Assembly (NCBI GenBank): GCA_964034945.1
Contig: OZ035960.1
Span: 112,150,824-112,214,823 of the forward strand
From: Chrysopilus asiliformis
Taxonomy: Eukaryota > Arthropoda > Insecta > Diptera > Rhagionidae
Direction of reading: 5' to 3'
DNA length: 64,000 nt
In this document: positions 1-11,456 of the stretch, piece after piece
Position numbering within the stretch: the stretch's first letter is position 1
How the letters are laid out: every line of letters begins with the position of its first letter
The notes under the pieces: model-generated
What the model was told of the DNA's origin: nothing
What the model saw: only the letters and a program-made list of their open reading frames with translations
Database searches by the model: none
Made by a program: the position numbers and the translations under genes

Positions 1-387
1 AAGGAAAGGAATTTAAAAATTAAAATCTGTTTTGACCAACATTTCTTAATAATAAAACGAATTTATAGAATATAGTTGTTTTGTTTCTTTTAAAAATTCA
101 CTTAAAAATTCACGCCCCTGACCGGGGCTCCGCCCTTGGACCCCAAACCCCCTTTTACATTGCTCTTCAATACCAAATTCGCGCTTAAATGGCATCTCAA
201 GGCATATTTTCAATGAATTTATTATGAAAAATTGTATACGCAACTCGGAGCGGAGTCACCGATTTCACTCGTGTGATATCTGCCCTCGCTTCGCTCCTGC
301 AGTTAACTTCACACTCTTGAAATCGTTGACTTTCGCCCCTTGTTGCGTAATATACTATTTCGTCGGATCTAATTTCTTTTGTTTTTG
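1..387. other. No recognised gene (AT-rich flank)
   Basis: AT-rich sequence with a GC-richer patch near 110-180 and 245-300. The short open frames on both strands overlap each other, have no recognisable domain and read as chance. The patch with CGCTTCGCTCCTGCAG resembles the GC-rich words of the L repeats elsewhere in the window but is too diverged to assign. Confidence 0.6.
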
Positions 388-500
388 TCCAAATCATGTT
401 TTATTTTCTATATAAAATTTGCTGCTTCGTTGGTGTTCCGATTCAGCCATCCTTCGACTCCCTCCTCTCTCTCCCGCTCATATTATCTCGAAATGGATAA
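388..500 (+). repeat. Dispersed repeat K, copy 1
   Basis: This stretch aligns by eye with 37330-37460. Both contain TTTTATTTTCTATATAAAAT, then a block on TTGGTGTTCCGATTCAGCCA, then a C-rich tract and ATGGA near the end. Two diverged copies 37 kb apart in the same orientation indicate a dispersed repeat. No terminal repeats or target duplications are visible, so its class is unknown. Confidence 0.6.
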
Positions 501-2025
501 AATTATTATAAAAATATTATCTCCAGAAACAATATCAATTGGACAAACTGCTGCAACCATCGGCAACCTATTTTTTCCTATATTTCTTTTTTATGGATGA
601 AAAAGTTGTTGGTTTTAATCCAATTTGAAAAAAGAAAAAATCACGGTAAATTTTTCAACTTGCTTCAATTTGATCTTATAATCCCAAATTGTTGCTTGGG
701 CCGAATTTCCTTCAATAACCCACCAATACACCCCCTTCCCTACAACCATCCGATTCCACCATCCATTTGCTCACACTTCATCATATTCCCGAAGTTACAT
801 CTCCACATTGGAAAATTCGCTCGTTTCTTCAAGCTGTTGATAAAATCACATTTAAGAAAGTGATAAATGAACGTCCAAACAGCTCCATTTACATTTCTGT
901 GCAAAATGAAAATAAGGGGTTTTTTATGAGTTCATAAAACATAAAATGTGGGACTTTACTTTAAAAGATAAAAGTATTGATTTCTTTTCTTTCTCAATGT
1001 GCTTACATTTTGCGCCTTTTGACATCTTTTCTTGAAGACAACCAATGTCTGTATGGAAAATTTAACCCCTTTCATCCCGTTTCCATCATAAGCAAAGAAA
1101 ATACGAGTTTTTCTTTTCTTTTTTTTTTTTTGGTTCGCTTTCCTGCTATCTTTAGAATAATTTGATGTCAAAATTGTTGTGAATCTGCTATTTACGTGTG
1201 CGTTTGACTCGAAAGCGAGTCCCGAGGGATTCAGTTGGGACCTCTACATTCATATATTGATATCAACCTCGGGGAAAAAAATTCTATAAAACGGAGAGTG
1301 AGTACACATTTTGTATCCCTGATAAAAATATCAAAGCATGCTCGAGTATGTGTCATCGAGAGTAGGTGCCAAAATCGAAGTTCCTTTTTTCGTATGCCTA
1401 CAGGACTCGCATCGTATCTATACGATTTCGGTTGATCGGGAAGACTCTTAAGGTTTAATATTATTGACACTTGGTGAATGGCCCATTGAAAATTCAATAA
1501 AAATCTTTCTCCATCATGAAATTTCCTTCCATCCACCCTCGCTGTGTATATTAAACCTAAGTCGAAGCCGATTTCTTTCCTATAGGTTTGCTGTTTTTGA
1601 ATTTGGAAAAGGGTTTAACACAGCATAAAGGGTTGAGATTCAAATGGTAGCAAAGGTTCACGAGTAACGGTAGTAAATAAAAATGTAACATCAAAGTCTC
1701 TGTTTATGGAAATATTTGTTTGAAAATCTTTGAATTAAGGTCGTTGATAAAGTTAGCGGATCGTTGACATTTTTCTCCTTTTCCTGCATTTTTTATTGAA
1801 TTTTGCGAAAAAAAAGAGATTTTCTTTATTTAATTTTATGCGATATGATCAGGTGATAAATGTAATAAAAAGAAATAAATTTCGGAGATAAATTGAAATA
1901 GTGGTGATATTTTATTATAAAACTAATAGTCAATAAATTAGATTGTGTGGAAATACTGCTAGTAATACCATTTTGTTTAGATTAATTTGGTTATATTTTA
2001 AATCTGAAAATTTAAGGACTTTGCA
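501..2025. other. No recognised gene
   Basis: AT-rich sequence with homopolymer runs, for example poly-T near 1120. The longest open frame is 101 codons on the minus strand (1231-1536). It has no recognisable domain and overlaps another frame on the plus strand. I see no repeat, RNA gene or credible exon here. Confidence 0.55.
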
Positions 2026-2215
2026 TGAAATACGTCACGCTAACCTTTCCGAACCTCCCTCCTAGTAACAATTTTTATGACCACACTACCAAAGATACCC
2101 CCTTTCACCTTTCCACCTTTCCACTTTCCACCATCCCCTACGCCTCCTAGCCCCCTCCCCTACGCCCTCTACCCACCTCCCCTACCCCACATCTAAATGC
2201 GTCACGTTAATGTAT
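2026..2215. repeat. C-rich tract between CGTCACG direct repeats
   Basis: AAATACGTCACGCTAAC near 2029 and AAATGCGTCACGTTAA near 2195 are direct repeats about 167 bp apart. They bracket a strongly C-rich, T-containing stretch (CCCCTACGCC, CCACTTTCCACC). The same pairing of a CGTCAC word with a homopurine or homopyrimidine run recurs near 36590 (poly-G) and 44290, so this looks like a diverged member of one dispersed module. Confidence 0.5.
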
Positions 2216-3301
2216 TTTATTATGAACACCAAAATTTTCAATAAATTTTCCGATCGGAAAATCCCTTGTAAAAAGTCAAAATAGCAGCAAAACCAGTAAA
2301 ATTTACAAAAAAATAATACAAATCCCAATAATTCTTAACTGTTTCAAACACAACTGTTTCAAAGAGAACTTCTACTAAAGTTTTTATAAACCTAAATGAA
2401 TTATAGAAACTCACCCCTTTTGGTTTTTCTCATTTCTGATCACCTACTACTATAAATATATTTCCATTTTCAGAAAACTGCATATTAAAAACTTCAGCAG
2501 GAAAAATCTCAGGTAAACTATCGGAAGGAAGTAAAATAAATTACCCCTAGAAAAAAATACTCTGATTTTAAATTGGACTTCTTTGCGTTCATTTCAGTTC
2601 TAGGAAGCTGATCCAATAAAATGTACCCCGAAGAGCACCCTCCGAAACCTTCTTTCCTGTATTTATAGAATTGGTATCCGTAAAACTCATTGCACCGTTC
2701 TGGTATTGCCTTGATTTACGATGTTTAAAAGTTGAAAACTTTTTTAATTTGCATACTTTGAATAAAAACAAATTACTCGAAATTGTGCAACGACTGAAAA
2801 AAATCCCGACATGGCTTCACATCTTGTACAGCACAATGAGAAGGAATTTTTAAATTTATTTGACCTTTTCTATGATTTCTTGGACTCATGAGACAGATTT
2901 AGGGGCGGGATTTCTTATTAACCTCGCCTTAATTTTTGTAGATAGAGGGATATTATAGTCCACAAAATGTCCCATTGGATATTTTACATACGCCAGAGGC
3001 AGTAATTTTTGAGAAAACTCGCCGCAGGCATAAATTTTTAGCTTTCGAGGTCAATTTTTTTAGTGATCGAGAAATTACAACACTAGATTGCATAATTCTG
3101 GACCGAACTTTGGTTTCCGGGACGCGTGACAGTCATCCCGGGACGTATGATCGTCTATTAAAGCAATATTACTCTAGTTTTCATTACTATTTGACACAAA
3201 CTATCTATGCTGAGCGATTTTTCTCAACTTAACTTCGTATGTTCTGTGATATAAAAATGTCTAAAAATCTAATCTTTTAAGTCTTCTATATAGAAAATAT
3301 A
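2216..3301. other. No recognised gene; possible diverged L repeat near 3010
   Basis: Mostly AT-rich. The stretch 3000-3060 has CTCGCCGCAGGCATAAATTTTTAG, shaped like the start of repeat L (CCGCAGGCGAAAT). The 85-codon plus-strand frame at 2975-3232 runs through this repeat-like sequence and shows no domain, so I do not call it a gene. Confidence 0.45.
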
Positions 3302-3628
3302 CACTCAGAAAAAAAAACTGATCCAAGTCAACTTTTTGACAAGTTAACTTTGGCCTTTGACAGGCAGACGGAGTTGTCCATTACATAACATTACATCCTC
3401 CAACCCGTGCAGATCAACCCAGATCATCCCGTGCAGCTCCTACTTTACTTACTACGGGTTTATTTTTTAAATTTCTCTCTCCACAGGTTGACACATTTTT
3501 GCTTTTCCTAACGCAGATGAATAGGCGCCTGGAATAGGCTAAATTCTCCTACAGGAAGCCAACTACCTACGCCGCACCGACCAAGTTTACTGCATTTCTC
3601 GACCAAGTTTACTGCATTTCTCAGAGTG
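3302..3628 (-). mobile_element. Element F, copy 1 (CACTC-ended)
   Basis: The left end starts CACTCAGAAAAAAA and the right end finishes TTTCTCAGAGTG, so the termini are inverted. Read on the minus strand it aligns with 49249-49520: both carry GGAGCTGCACG, a TTGACCTGTGG-type block followed by GAGAAATT, and TGACAAAAAGTTGAC near the end. A 23-bp direct duplication (CGACCAAGTTTACTGCATTT) lies just inside the right end near 3577 and 3600. No convincing target duplication is visible, so the superfamily is open. Confidence 0.65.
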
Positions 3629-5541
3629 TATTAACAAATCTTGAACAAAAATCCTTTGGTGCTGTTTATGAAAACTTCATTAGTGAAATGTGCAAATCGA
3701 CAGCGTAATTTCCTCTGTGAATGTCCTACTTCTGAAGAAAATTTACCAAACTGAATAACTCTTTAAACCACACACGTAAGAAAAATCGTTTTGCCTGGGA
3801 AAGTGAAAATCTTTGCATTGAATCGCATGCACGTTTTCCATAAATGACGATGACGACGCTCCAGAATGCAAAACCCATGAAAATTCATGCACACTTCAAA
3901 GGAAAATATCTTCTTCAAACAAAATGAACAACACGTAAAGTGCTTTACATTAAAATCTATATCTACTTTCGTCAGTTATTTCTAATTATGGCATAACACA
4001 GCAACGGAAAAGGATATCCGAGCAAATAAAAACCGAAACCGAGATACACCAGAAATTTCATACAGTCGAGTGTAACATTGAAGTCCCGAGGGAAAATTGC
4101 AAATACCTACCATATCCCGCCATAATAAACAAACTAAACATTTATGACCAAAGGAGTTTTCATGCGATTCCATATCCGTTTGCGTAGCGAAAAACGGAAA
4201 TAACATTCGGTTATGTTTCGCGTCGACATGAGATTCCTTTTGCACGCGGGACCCTTTTGCACGCAAAACGTCAGCCACAGATTCATTAGGCAAGGTAAAT
4301 GCTTTAATTAAGCGCATATAAAACCAAAGGTAAACCTTGAAATCTGTAAAACTTTCCACAGTCATATCCAACGCGTAAGGATTTGTACTAAACGAAAATT
4401 TATTCCCACATAGAATGATTATCCTGACATGGTTTCAGCTACATAAGAACTTTATCCCACATAGTATCATTGTTCAACTATAATAAAATTATTTCAGAAC
4501 ATCTCAACCAGAGGAGGATTTCGTCGTGGTTGGACCGCAGAAGGTGACAAAAGAGATGAAATCTTTCCCAGATCCGGAATCCTGAAAATCCCGAGATATA
4601 TTTCAAGAATTTTGCTTTACCTAAAATCACATTTACTACAATTATCCGCTCCCTTTTTGAACTACAACGTTTATCTACTGTACCACAAAAATTACACCAT
4701 ATTATATCCTATGATCCGGAGATCGTTTCGCGGAAACTTTACACCGAAAATCCACAATTTTCACCGAGGCTAATTCTAATTTTATGCTCAACATTTGCCC
4801 ATTACTATTACAACGACACGAAATTCTGGCAATATGACCCAAAGTTCCTTCCAGAAATGACAAAACATAAGAAAAATATAACAAAACAACTTTGATAATT
4901 AAGCGAAGAGATTCTCCTTAATTTCATCCACAGAAAATAACCAAATAGATGTGAAAATTTTTCTAAAATCTCCTACAAGAAATTAACTTTGTTTTCTTAC
5001 CTAATGCCTGGCGAGCGGGGGATGGAAGTGGCGAAGCGATGCGGTGTCGGTAGGATGATTAAAATCTAAAGTTGAAAGTTTTTCCTCTAGAGACCACATT
5101 TTCTTTTTAATTAGACAAAGTTACAACACCGAACGGCATCTAATTATCCTAAACTGAAATATACTGAAAATTTAATGAAATATACATGAAAAAGCCAACG
5201 GTAATCGGTTTCGGATGGATACCCTGACACGAGATATTTTGGGACAAAACGGAAGTAATCCAAATTTTTTAGAAAATTTCCAGTTTCAAATCTGATATTT
5301 TATCTAACCCTGGTTTTTGTAGACGAACCGCAAACGGAAAAACACTTTTATGGACAAAAAAGACCAAATAATTTTGTAATTCAGTTCCTATAATATCAAT
5401 ACTTATTTATTTTTGCTCAATCCGGCGCAAGATAATATTCATTTTTGGCCAATCCGGAAAAGATGAACGAAGAGGAAATGGTGTCGCTAAAATGGAACTC
5501 CAAAGAACTAACCAATTTTATATAGAAGAGAACCAATTAAA
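3629..5541. other. No recognised gene
   Basis: AT-rich sequence without recognisable repeats. A 129-codon minus-strand open frame (3982-4371) is the longest here. Its translation is rich in aromatic residues and has no motif I recognise, and there is no supporting splice or codon pattern. I see no tRNA or repeat array. Confidence 0.5.
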
Positions 5542-5650
5542 AAAAAGTGCTCCGCAGGCGAAATTTTTTAAACAGAATGCGGCGCAATTATTTAAATCAA
5601 GAGCTACACAGTTCCAAGCGAAACTTAATTTTTTGTGCTCCTCATATTCT
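5542..5650 (+). repeat. Dispersed repeat L, copy 1
   Basis: CCGCAGGCGAAATTTTTTAA followed by CAGAATGCGGCGCAATTATT and a block ending AAACTTAATTTTTTGTGCTC. The same order of words is present at 51443-51530 (+) and, reverse-complemented, at 37210-37310. Three diverged copies show a dispersed repeat of about 100 bp. A second short CCGCAGGC word lies at about 5700. Confidence 0.65.
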
Positions 5651-5949
5651 ATAAACAATCACAACGGAAATGATAAAAATATAAATAAAGAGAAATGTGC
5701 CGCAGGCCAAAAATTTACTTTACATGCGCGCTTTGTGGAGAATCTTTGAAAAACGGGCCCAGGCAAAAAATATGCAATTTACAGCAACTCCTGAGCATTT
5801 TTTGCACATTTTGTAATCATTTTTTAACGGTCAATAAAATTCTGATTTCTTAATGGTATCAATGTAAACAATCTCTGAAAGTTTCATGTAGTAATTCCAA
5901 CTATAACACACTCGTTTAATTGTATTAGTCGCTTGCCATTTCCTTGGCG

Positions 5950-6068
5950 AACCCACCGTCGTGCCCCCTCGTTGTAACTGAGGTAAAGCTTAAGGCCTGC
6001 TGCCAGTTCAGGTACTTATTTCACAATGCAGACGCTTGATCTCCTTTACAACCACGACGGCGGGCTGC
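5950..6068. repeat. Degenerate inverted repeat (foldback remnant)
   Basis: CCCACCGTCGTG at 5952-5963 pairs with CACGACGGCGGG at 6053-6064 (11 of 12 positions). Next to it GTTGTAACTGAG pairs with CTCCTTTACAAC, with a 7-base insertion in the left arm. The stretch is GC-richer than its surroundings. It is probably an old short foldback element; no target duplication was found. Confidence 0.4.
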
Positions 6069-6189
6069 CCTCACCCAGCAACGAGTTGCCAGGCTGGCAG
6101 TTTTTGAAAATTAACCTTTGGGGTAATTCTTTCTTGTTACACAACGCATTTGGTTGTTAAATGTTTAATGATATAAGAATTAGCTGGGA

Positions 6190-6360
6190 CGGCACGGAGA
6201 TTTTTGGGTTAACCCATGGCCTAAAACCCGTTCTTTGACGCCAGTGAACTCGCCGAAAAATTTCATCCAAATCGGTTCAGTGGTTCTCGAGTTTAAAGCG
6301 AACAGAAAGACAGACAGAGTTCTCGAGTTTAAAGCGAACAGTAAGACAGATCCACTGAAT
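6190..6360 (+). repeat. Retroposon-tail-like fragment with 36-bp tandem duplication
   Basis: Contains ATCGGTTCAGTGGTTCTCGA, the kind of word that ends family A modules, followed by GTTCTCGAGTTTAAAGCGAA at 6283 and again at 6319, each running into an AGACAGA tail. It abuts the start of A copy 1. I read it as the 3' part of a related but distinct repeat whose tail was duplicated. Confidence 0.5.
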
Positions 6361-6370
6361 TTAAATCAAA

Positions 6371-6862
6371 CTAGCTTGCATACCCGTCGTTGCCGGGTTA
6401 AGTTTTTTCAAATTTTTTTTTTGATGGTCTATGTTGGAGCTAAATTTTAGGGCAATCGGCTCGGTAGTTTCCCCGCGAAAGAGTAACATAGAGAGAAAAC
6501 TAAGTATCGAGATTACTTTACCCTCTCCCCTTACTCCCCCCACCTCTCGGGCTACTTTTTAATGGGTCTATGTTGGGGCTGGACTCTCGACAAACATCTT
6601 TGCCAAGTTTCAGGCCAATCGGTTCAGTAGTTTCCCCGCGAAAGAGTAACATAGCGCAAAAACTAAGTTTCGAAATCACTTTACCCCCTCCCCTTACTCC
6701 CCCCACCCCTCGCGCTACTTTTCCGTATACCTATGTTGGAACCAGAACTACCACAGACACTCATGCCAAATTTCAAGTCAATCGGTTCAGCCGTTTTTGC
6801 GTGAAAAAGGAACAGACAGACAGACAGACAGACACCAACTCATTTTTATATATTAGTATGAT
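6371..6862 (+). mobile_element. Family A element, copy 1 (three modules)
   Basis: Starts ACTAGCTTGCATACCCGTCG, with ACCCG and CGGGT able to pair as a small head hairpin, and ends with a GACA-repeat tail followed by TATATTAGTATGAT. Inside are three related modules beginning near 6424, 6561 and 6723. Each has a word on CTATGTTGG, an ATCGGTTCAG-type word and a run of T and C. The 3' tail rich in GACA and TATTAGTATGAT suggests an RTE/SINE-type retroposon, by resemblance only. Module number differs between copies. Confidence 0.7.
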
Positions 6863-8499
6863 GTGATCTTTTCCAATTAAAGAAATTCTGTTAGGATTCT
6901 TCATTTATAAAATCAAATACATGACTTGAAAAAAAAATTCAAGCATAAAAATCTACATTGCTCGTAATCCAACCCAATAAAACGGCAGATTTTTGTTAGA
7001 AGTATATCAGAAAAACCAGGAAAACATGAAAATTTTAGAAAATAGAATAGCAGGGTGGCTAGTTAAAATGTAACTGTGTTCGTACTGTACCAAATAATTG
7101 TGTGGCGATTTTAATGTTTAAATATTCACACTAACTGGCAGTTTGACATTTTACTAATGAAATTAATGTTAGTTTCATAATTAGTTACTAATTTTAGCTC
7201 CGTTTTTATGCAATAAACAAGGAGATAATTTTAGTCTCGTCTATCGATTCTAGTCTATTTTCCATACTTTAATATTCATTTCATATGCGACTAAATTTTA
7301 ATTTTAATTTATCGCTAAAGCAGATTATTTACAGTTGATTGATATTAATCTCATTTACTAGTAAAATTCTCACATGATTTAATATTGTAAAATAATGCTT
7401 TGATTATAATTTGACGGTAATCGTTTTAAATTATGTTAAAGAAATTAATCGAAAATAAATCCGGAGGGGTTTTTTGACGTCTATGGTAGCAATAATAAAC
7501 TTTGTCGTTATTTCTGGTATGTAGCAAAAAACAATTGACAAAATAAATGCAAGTAAAAAGCATTAAAATATTTATTTGTATTTATTTCCATGGAAAAAGC
7601 ACTGCCAATAATAAATCATGATTTCTAGAATTATTTTTTGTTTCCGAATTAATATTTGTAGACTTCATTTTTGATGGAGCAATAATAATTTAATTACGGC
7701 AAATTGGAATTAATCTACGACATTTAACTCATAAATTAAGTGTTATTTCCGTCTCAAACATGAATAAATGGAGAAAAATTTGTCTGCGTAAAATATACGA
7801 GTTAATTAAAAACGAGTACTGGCTAATATATACATATATCCGAATGTGTAGCAACATAAAAGGAAAGCAAAAAAAAAATATCATCGCAGGTAAGGATATT
7901 TTTGGTATTTTAGCATTTAAAATCACACATTTTACGAGTGCGGCGTAGAACAGCGAGTTATTTTCCACCACTAAGGTGTTGGTATACCGGTGGTTATTCG
8001 TATGGCATTTTCCCTTTTTCTCGACTATTTTTCACTCATGATTGTATAGAGTTGTGGAAAATTCGCATATCCGCATTATGGTGGCTCACATTGTGGAGGC
8101 GGTCCATGGATTTTGGTTTGGATTATGTCACTTTAGCACCGCAGTTGGCTCCAGCTGATAAAATGTTAATCCTATTACAAACGAGTATACTATAGCAGAT
8201 ATTATTACTGTGAAAAAGAGATTTATAGAAGGATAATAAATACATTTCAAGCTATGAATGCGGAAGCGTATAATAAAAATTTAGAATCAGGGCATTATTT
8301 TATCACTTCACCAAACACATATGGAAATTAATCATTGGAATTTCAACAATTCTCCAAAAAGGCTAAATCGACAGTGGTATGACAAATTTGAAATAAATTT
8401 TATGAAAATATAAATCCAAAATTTCCATACATTATGCTTGGATTAAGAGAACTTAATTAAAACTTATCCTGATATCAAAAACTTTCGATTTCAGGATTA
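6863..8499. other. No recognised gene
   Basis: Very AT-rich sequence. Open frames of 60-85 codons occur on both strands (for example 7729-7971 minus and 7938-8195 plus) and overlap. None shows a domain I recognise. No tRNA, satellite or inverted repeat was seen. Confidence 0.5.
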
Positions 8500-9575
8500 T
8501 TAAAAAGATCAAAAAATGTGGCAAATTTCATTTCCTTTAAAGTTTGGTATATTTTTTTCCCCCCAAAATCGTGCAGTTTTCGAAGAATTTTCAAAAAACT
8601 GTATTTTTTCAAAATAAAATGTGTGGGAGGTACCCGTTATAGTTACCGTTACTTTTCCAAAAATTGACAGAAAACTACGATAATTTACAAAAAATTTCAA
8701 GTCGCTAGTTCAACGCGTTCTCGAGTTATTTAAGAAACGTAAAACCGACAGACGACAGACCGACGGACAGACAGACAGACCGACAGACAGACCGACAGAC
8801 AGACCGACAGACAGACCGACAGACAGACCGACAGACAGACCGACAGACAGACCGACAGACCGACAGACAGACCGACAGACCGACAGACCGACAGACCGAC
8901 AGACCGACAGACCGACAGACCGACAGACCGACAGACCGACAGACCGACAGACCGACAGACAGACTGACAGACTGACAGACCGACAGACCGACAGACCGAC
9001 AGACCGACAGACCGACAGACCGACAGACCGACAGACCGACAGACCGACAGACAGACCGACAGACAGACCGACAGACAGACCGACAGACAGACCGACAGAC
9101 AGACCGACAGACAGACCGACAGACAGACCGACAGACCGACAGACAGACCGACAGACCGACAGACCGACAGACCGACAGACCGACAGACCGACAGACCGAC
9201 AGACCGACAGACCGACAGACAGACTGACAGACTGACAGACCGACAGACCGACAGACCGACAGACCGACAGACCGACAGACCGACAGACCGACAGACCGAC
9301 AGACAGACCGACAGACAGACCGACAGACAGACCGACAGACAGACCGACAGACAGACCGACAGACAGACCGACAGATAGACCGACAGGCAGACCGACAGAC
9401 AGACCGACAGAGAGACCGACAGACAGACCGACAGACAGACCGGCAGATCAACAGACCGACAAACCGACAAAACGACAAACCGACACACCGAAAGACAGTT
9501 GCACGGACCCCCTCATAACTTTGCCTGAAACGGATTTCGCACTAATCAGAAAGTTTCTCGAGTCGGTGAAAAAAA
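8500..9575 (-). mobile_element. Family B element, copy 1, split by a satellite array
   Basis: Left of the array the minus-strand reading has the B block ending GCGACTTGAAATTTTTTG-like and the word CTCGAGAACGCGTT. Right of it, the reverse complement has the B block GAAATCCGTTTCAGGCAAAG and the CCGTGCA word that precedes the CTGTCTG tract in other copies. Both flanks are in the same orientation and in the order expected for one element, so the array at 8744-9486 occupies the site of the short CTGT tract of other B copies. Confidence 0.7.
8744..9486. repeat. GACAGACC satellite array
   Basis: About 740 bp of 8-mers (ACCGACAG) and 12-mers (ACCGACAGACAG), with a few variants at the edges. The variant AGACTGACAGACTGACAG appears at 8961 and again at 9221, 260 bp apart, within similar surroundings, so a block of about 260-276 bp has been duplicated. 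Two long minus-strand frames of 250-252 codons (Cys-Arg-Ser-Val and Cys-Leu-Ser-Val repeats) arise because the unit lengths are multiples of four with no stop. They are not genes. Confidence 0.95.
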
Positions 9576-9766
9576 TCAATATCCTTTAAGCCGTTCGTGA
9601 AGAAGTTTTTAGACTGTCGAAGATAAAAAGTAATTGCAAATTGCCTATTTGTAGAATATGATTTGCAATATTTATACCAGGACATCCTACCAAAAGCCAG
9701 AAATTAATTTGAAGTGTTTGGTGGTCAATTCCATCTCGGGGTTTTGATATAAAAGATCTTTAACCC
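9576..9766. other. No recognised feature
   Basis: AT-rich spacer between the B copy and the TTAA element. No motif or frame of note. Confidence 0.5.
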
Positions 9767-9770
9767 TTAA

Positions 9771-9955
9771 CACGTTGACTGCCAGACCAATTTTGCAAAA
9801 ATGTGAGGGAGATGCCAATACACGTAGCCGTATGTAGAATGTATGTATGTATGTAGATTGTAGCCCCAGCTATTGAAAATGATAGCCTTGGCCGCTCATG
9901 AATTAGTGCCAATTTTCACTGGCTATCAAAAATGATAGCCATGGCAGTCAATGTG
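9771..9955. mobile_element. TTAA-flanked MITE J, copy 1 (piggyBac-like)
   Basis: TTAA (9767-9770) is followed by CACGTTGACTGCCA. At the other end TGGCAGTCAATGTG is followed by TTAA (9956-9959). The ends are inverted repeats matching at 13 of 14 positions, and TTAA duplications are the hallmark of piggyBac transposons. The body is 185 bp, with inner palindromic words such as GGCTATCAAAAATGATAGCC and a short GTAT repeat. It is far too short for a transposase, hence non-autonomous. Confidence 0.7.
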
Positions 9956-11092
9956 TTAATACATCAAAATTTTAGCCCGCGGCGAGTTCTTTTCAATATT
10001 TTTTCACATATTACACATTCGACCTAAAAAAAATTCGTCTGCGGCTTGTTTTTCTTCGTTATTATTGTCCTGTAGTTGAAGTGACCCAAAGTTACGGGTA
10101 TTCAAGGCCGTAACTACATTTTTTACAAGTTTTTAATGGTCAGAGTGGTCAGAAATTTCTTCAAAAGGACAAGTTATTTAATAGTGAAAACTAAATCGAA
10201 ATTTCTTCTAGGTTTCAGGATATGGCAGACGAGGGGATAAGACGAAAGGGGAAGTTTGTGTAACCACGCCCTCGTACCATATTACTGAAACATTAATCAT
10301 AAAGGTTTTCAAATTTAAAAATTAAACGACTTTAAAAACCCATTCAACTTTCCACGTTAGCCGTCATCACCAAATGCAATTCAATGAAATCAAACAGAAA
10401 GACTCACAAAAGTCAAAATGTGCAATTCGAAAATCTCTTGGATTTGTGGTAAAAATCGTAGCCAGATGTGCTGAATCAACGTTAAATGGACATTTAATCA
10501 GAACAAGTTAGCAAATCACTGGCTCACTATCTTTTCCTCTCTTTGGATTAAGCGATTTAAATCAATTGACCAAAAAGCCAAATAGTGTCACGTCCCTAAT
10601 CGAAAATGTTTGCCCAACAAGAAAAAATTGATGACCTCGATTTAGCAGATTGTTTCGATTACGTACGTGTCTCTCAAGTTTCCATGAGTGGACTAGGATA
10701 CGAGTTACAGGCATCTATCTACCTATCTATGTACCAGCACTACCTACTGAGTCCAGGCTCTACCTATCTTACCTACCTCTCAAGCATCAGAACCACCTCA
10801 TACTAATGCTCGGTAAGGAAAATCACTAAAAAAAGGAAGTGTACGTACGATACTGCCGCCTAAACGAAATGAAATAAATAAAAAACTGAAACCGATTTTC
10901 ACACATTTTCATTGGCTTTTTTTTGCCATTTCCGTTCACAGATTTTTGTGGGTTTTAGAAACAGGACACCATCATCAGAGAACGTGCAGCAATTAGTAAA
11001 TAAAATCTTTGGATTTCTTTAATTTAATTAAATTTGAGTAAGGCGTCAGACTGATTGGAATGGGTTAGAGAGCAAGAGATGACTTTTGTCAA
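9956..11092. other. No recognised gene; L-like words and degenerate CTAT tract
   Basis: GC-rich words (CCCGCGGCGAG near 9977; TCGTCTGCGGC near 10038) recall repeat L but are too diverged to align. At 10708-10795 there is a degenerate CTAT/CTAC-rich tract. The 66-codon frame at 10606-10806 runs into this tract and is not credible. Confidence 0.45.
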
Positions 11093-11424
11093 TTTTTACT
11101 TTCCTCTGCCATATAGGGAAAGTATTGTATTCATGACGGTGACCAACTCGAGAACGGGGCAGATAGAAACTTTCTAATCAGCACGAAATCCGTTTCAAAC
11201 AAAGTTATGAGGATGTCCGTGCATTTGTCTGTCGGTCTATCGATCTGTCCGTTGTACGTTTCTTGAATAACTCGAGAACGTCTTGAGCTAGCGACTTGAA
11301 ATTTCTGTGAATGAGTTTTAAGAAAATCGTGGATTTTTATCAACTTTTGGAAAATAACGTTCGGTATAACGGACACCTTCCAAACAGCACTTTTGGAAAA
11401 ATAAGCGGTTTGTCCTGCTGTATA
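11093..11424 (+). mobile_element. Family B element, copy 2 (truncated at poly-G)
   Basis: Starts AATTTTTACTTTCCTCTGCC with the small hairpin CTTTCC/GGAAAG, then AAGTATTGTATTCATGA, the CTCGAGAACG word, CGAAATCCGTTTCA, a short CTGTC tract, a second CTCGAGAACG and GCGACTTGAAATTT. It stops at the poly-G tract and lacks the 3' part seen in the copy at 23085-23620. Confidence 0.75.
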
Positions 11425-11452
11425 GGGGGGGAGGGGGGGGGGGGGGGGGAGG
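11425..11452. repeat. Poly-G tract
   Basis: Twenty-eight bases that are G except for two A. It lies between two directly repeated copies of B sharing ATTTTTACTTTCCTCTGCCA. Confidence 0.9.
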
Positions 11453-11456
11453 CATT

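Noticed and set aside
3982..4371. 129-codon minus-strand frame
   Set aside because: No motif recognised; length is possible by chance in 64 kb of six-frame sequence.
8744..9486. CRISPR array
   Set aside because: No unique spacers between repeats; it is a simple satellite in a eukaryotic genome.
8726..9488. Two overlapping open frames of about 250 codons on the minus strand
   Set aside because: They translate the GACAGACC satellite as short Cys/Arg/Leu-Ser-Val repeats. Unit lengths are multiples of four without stops, so any frame is open.
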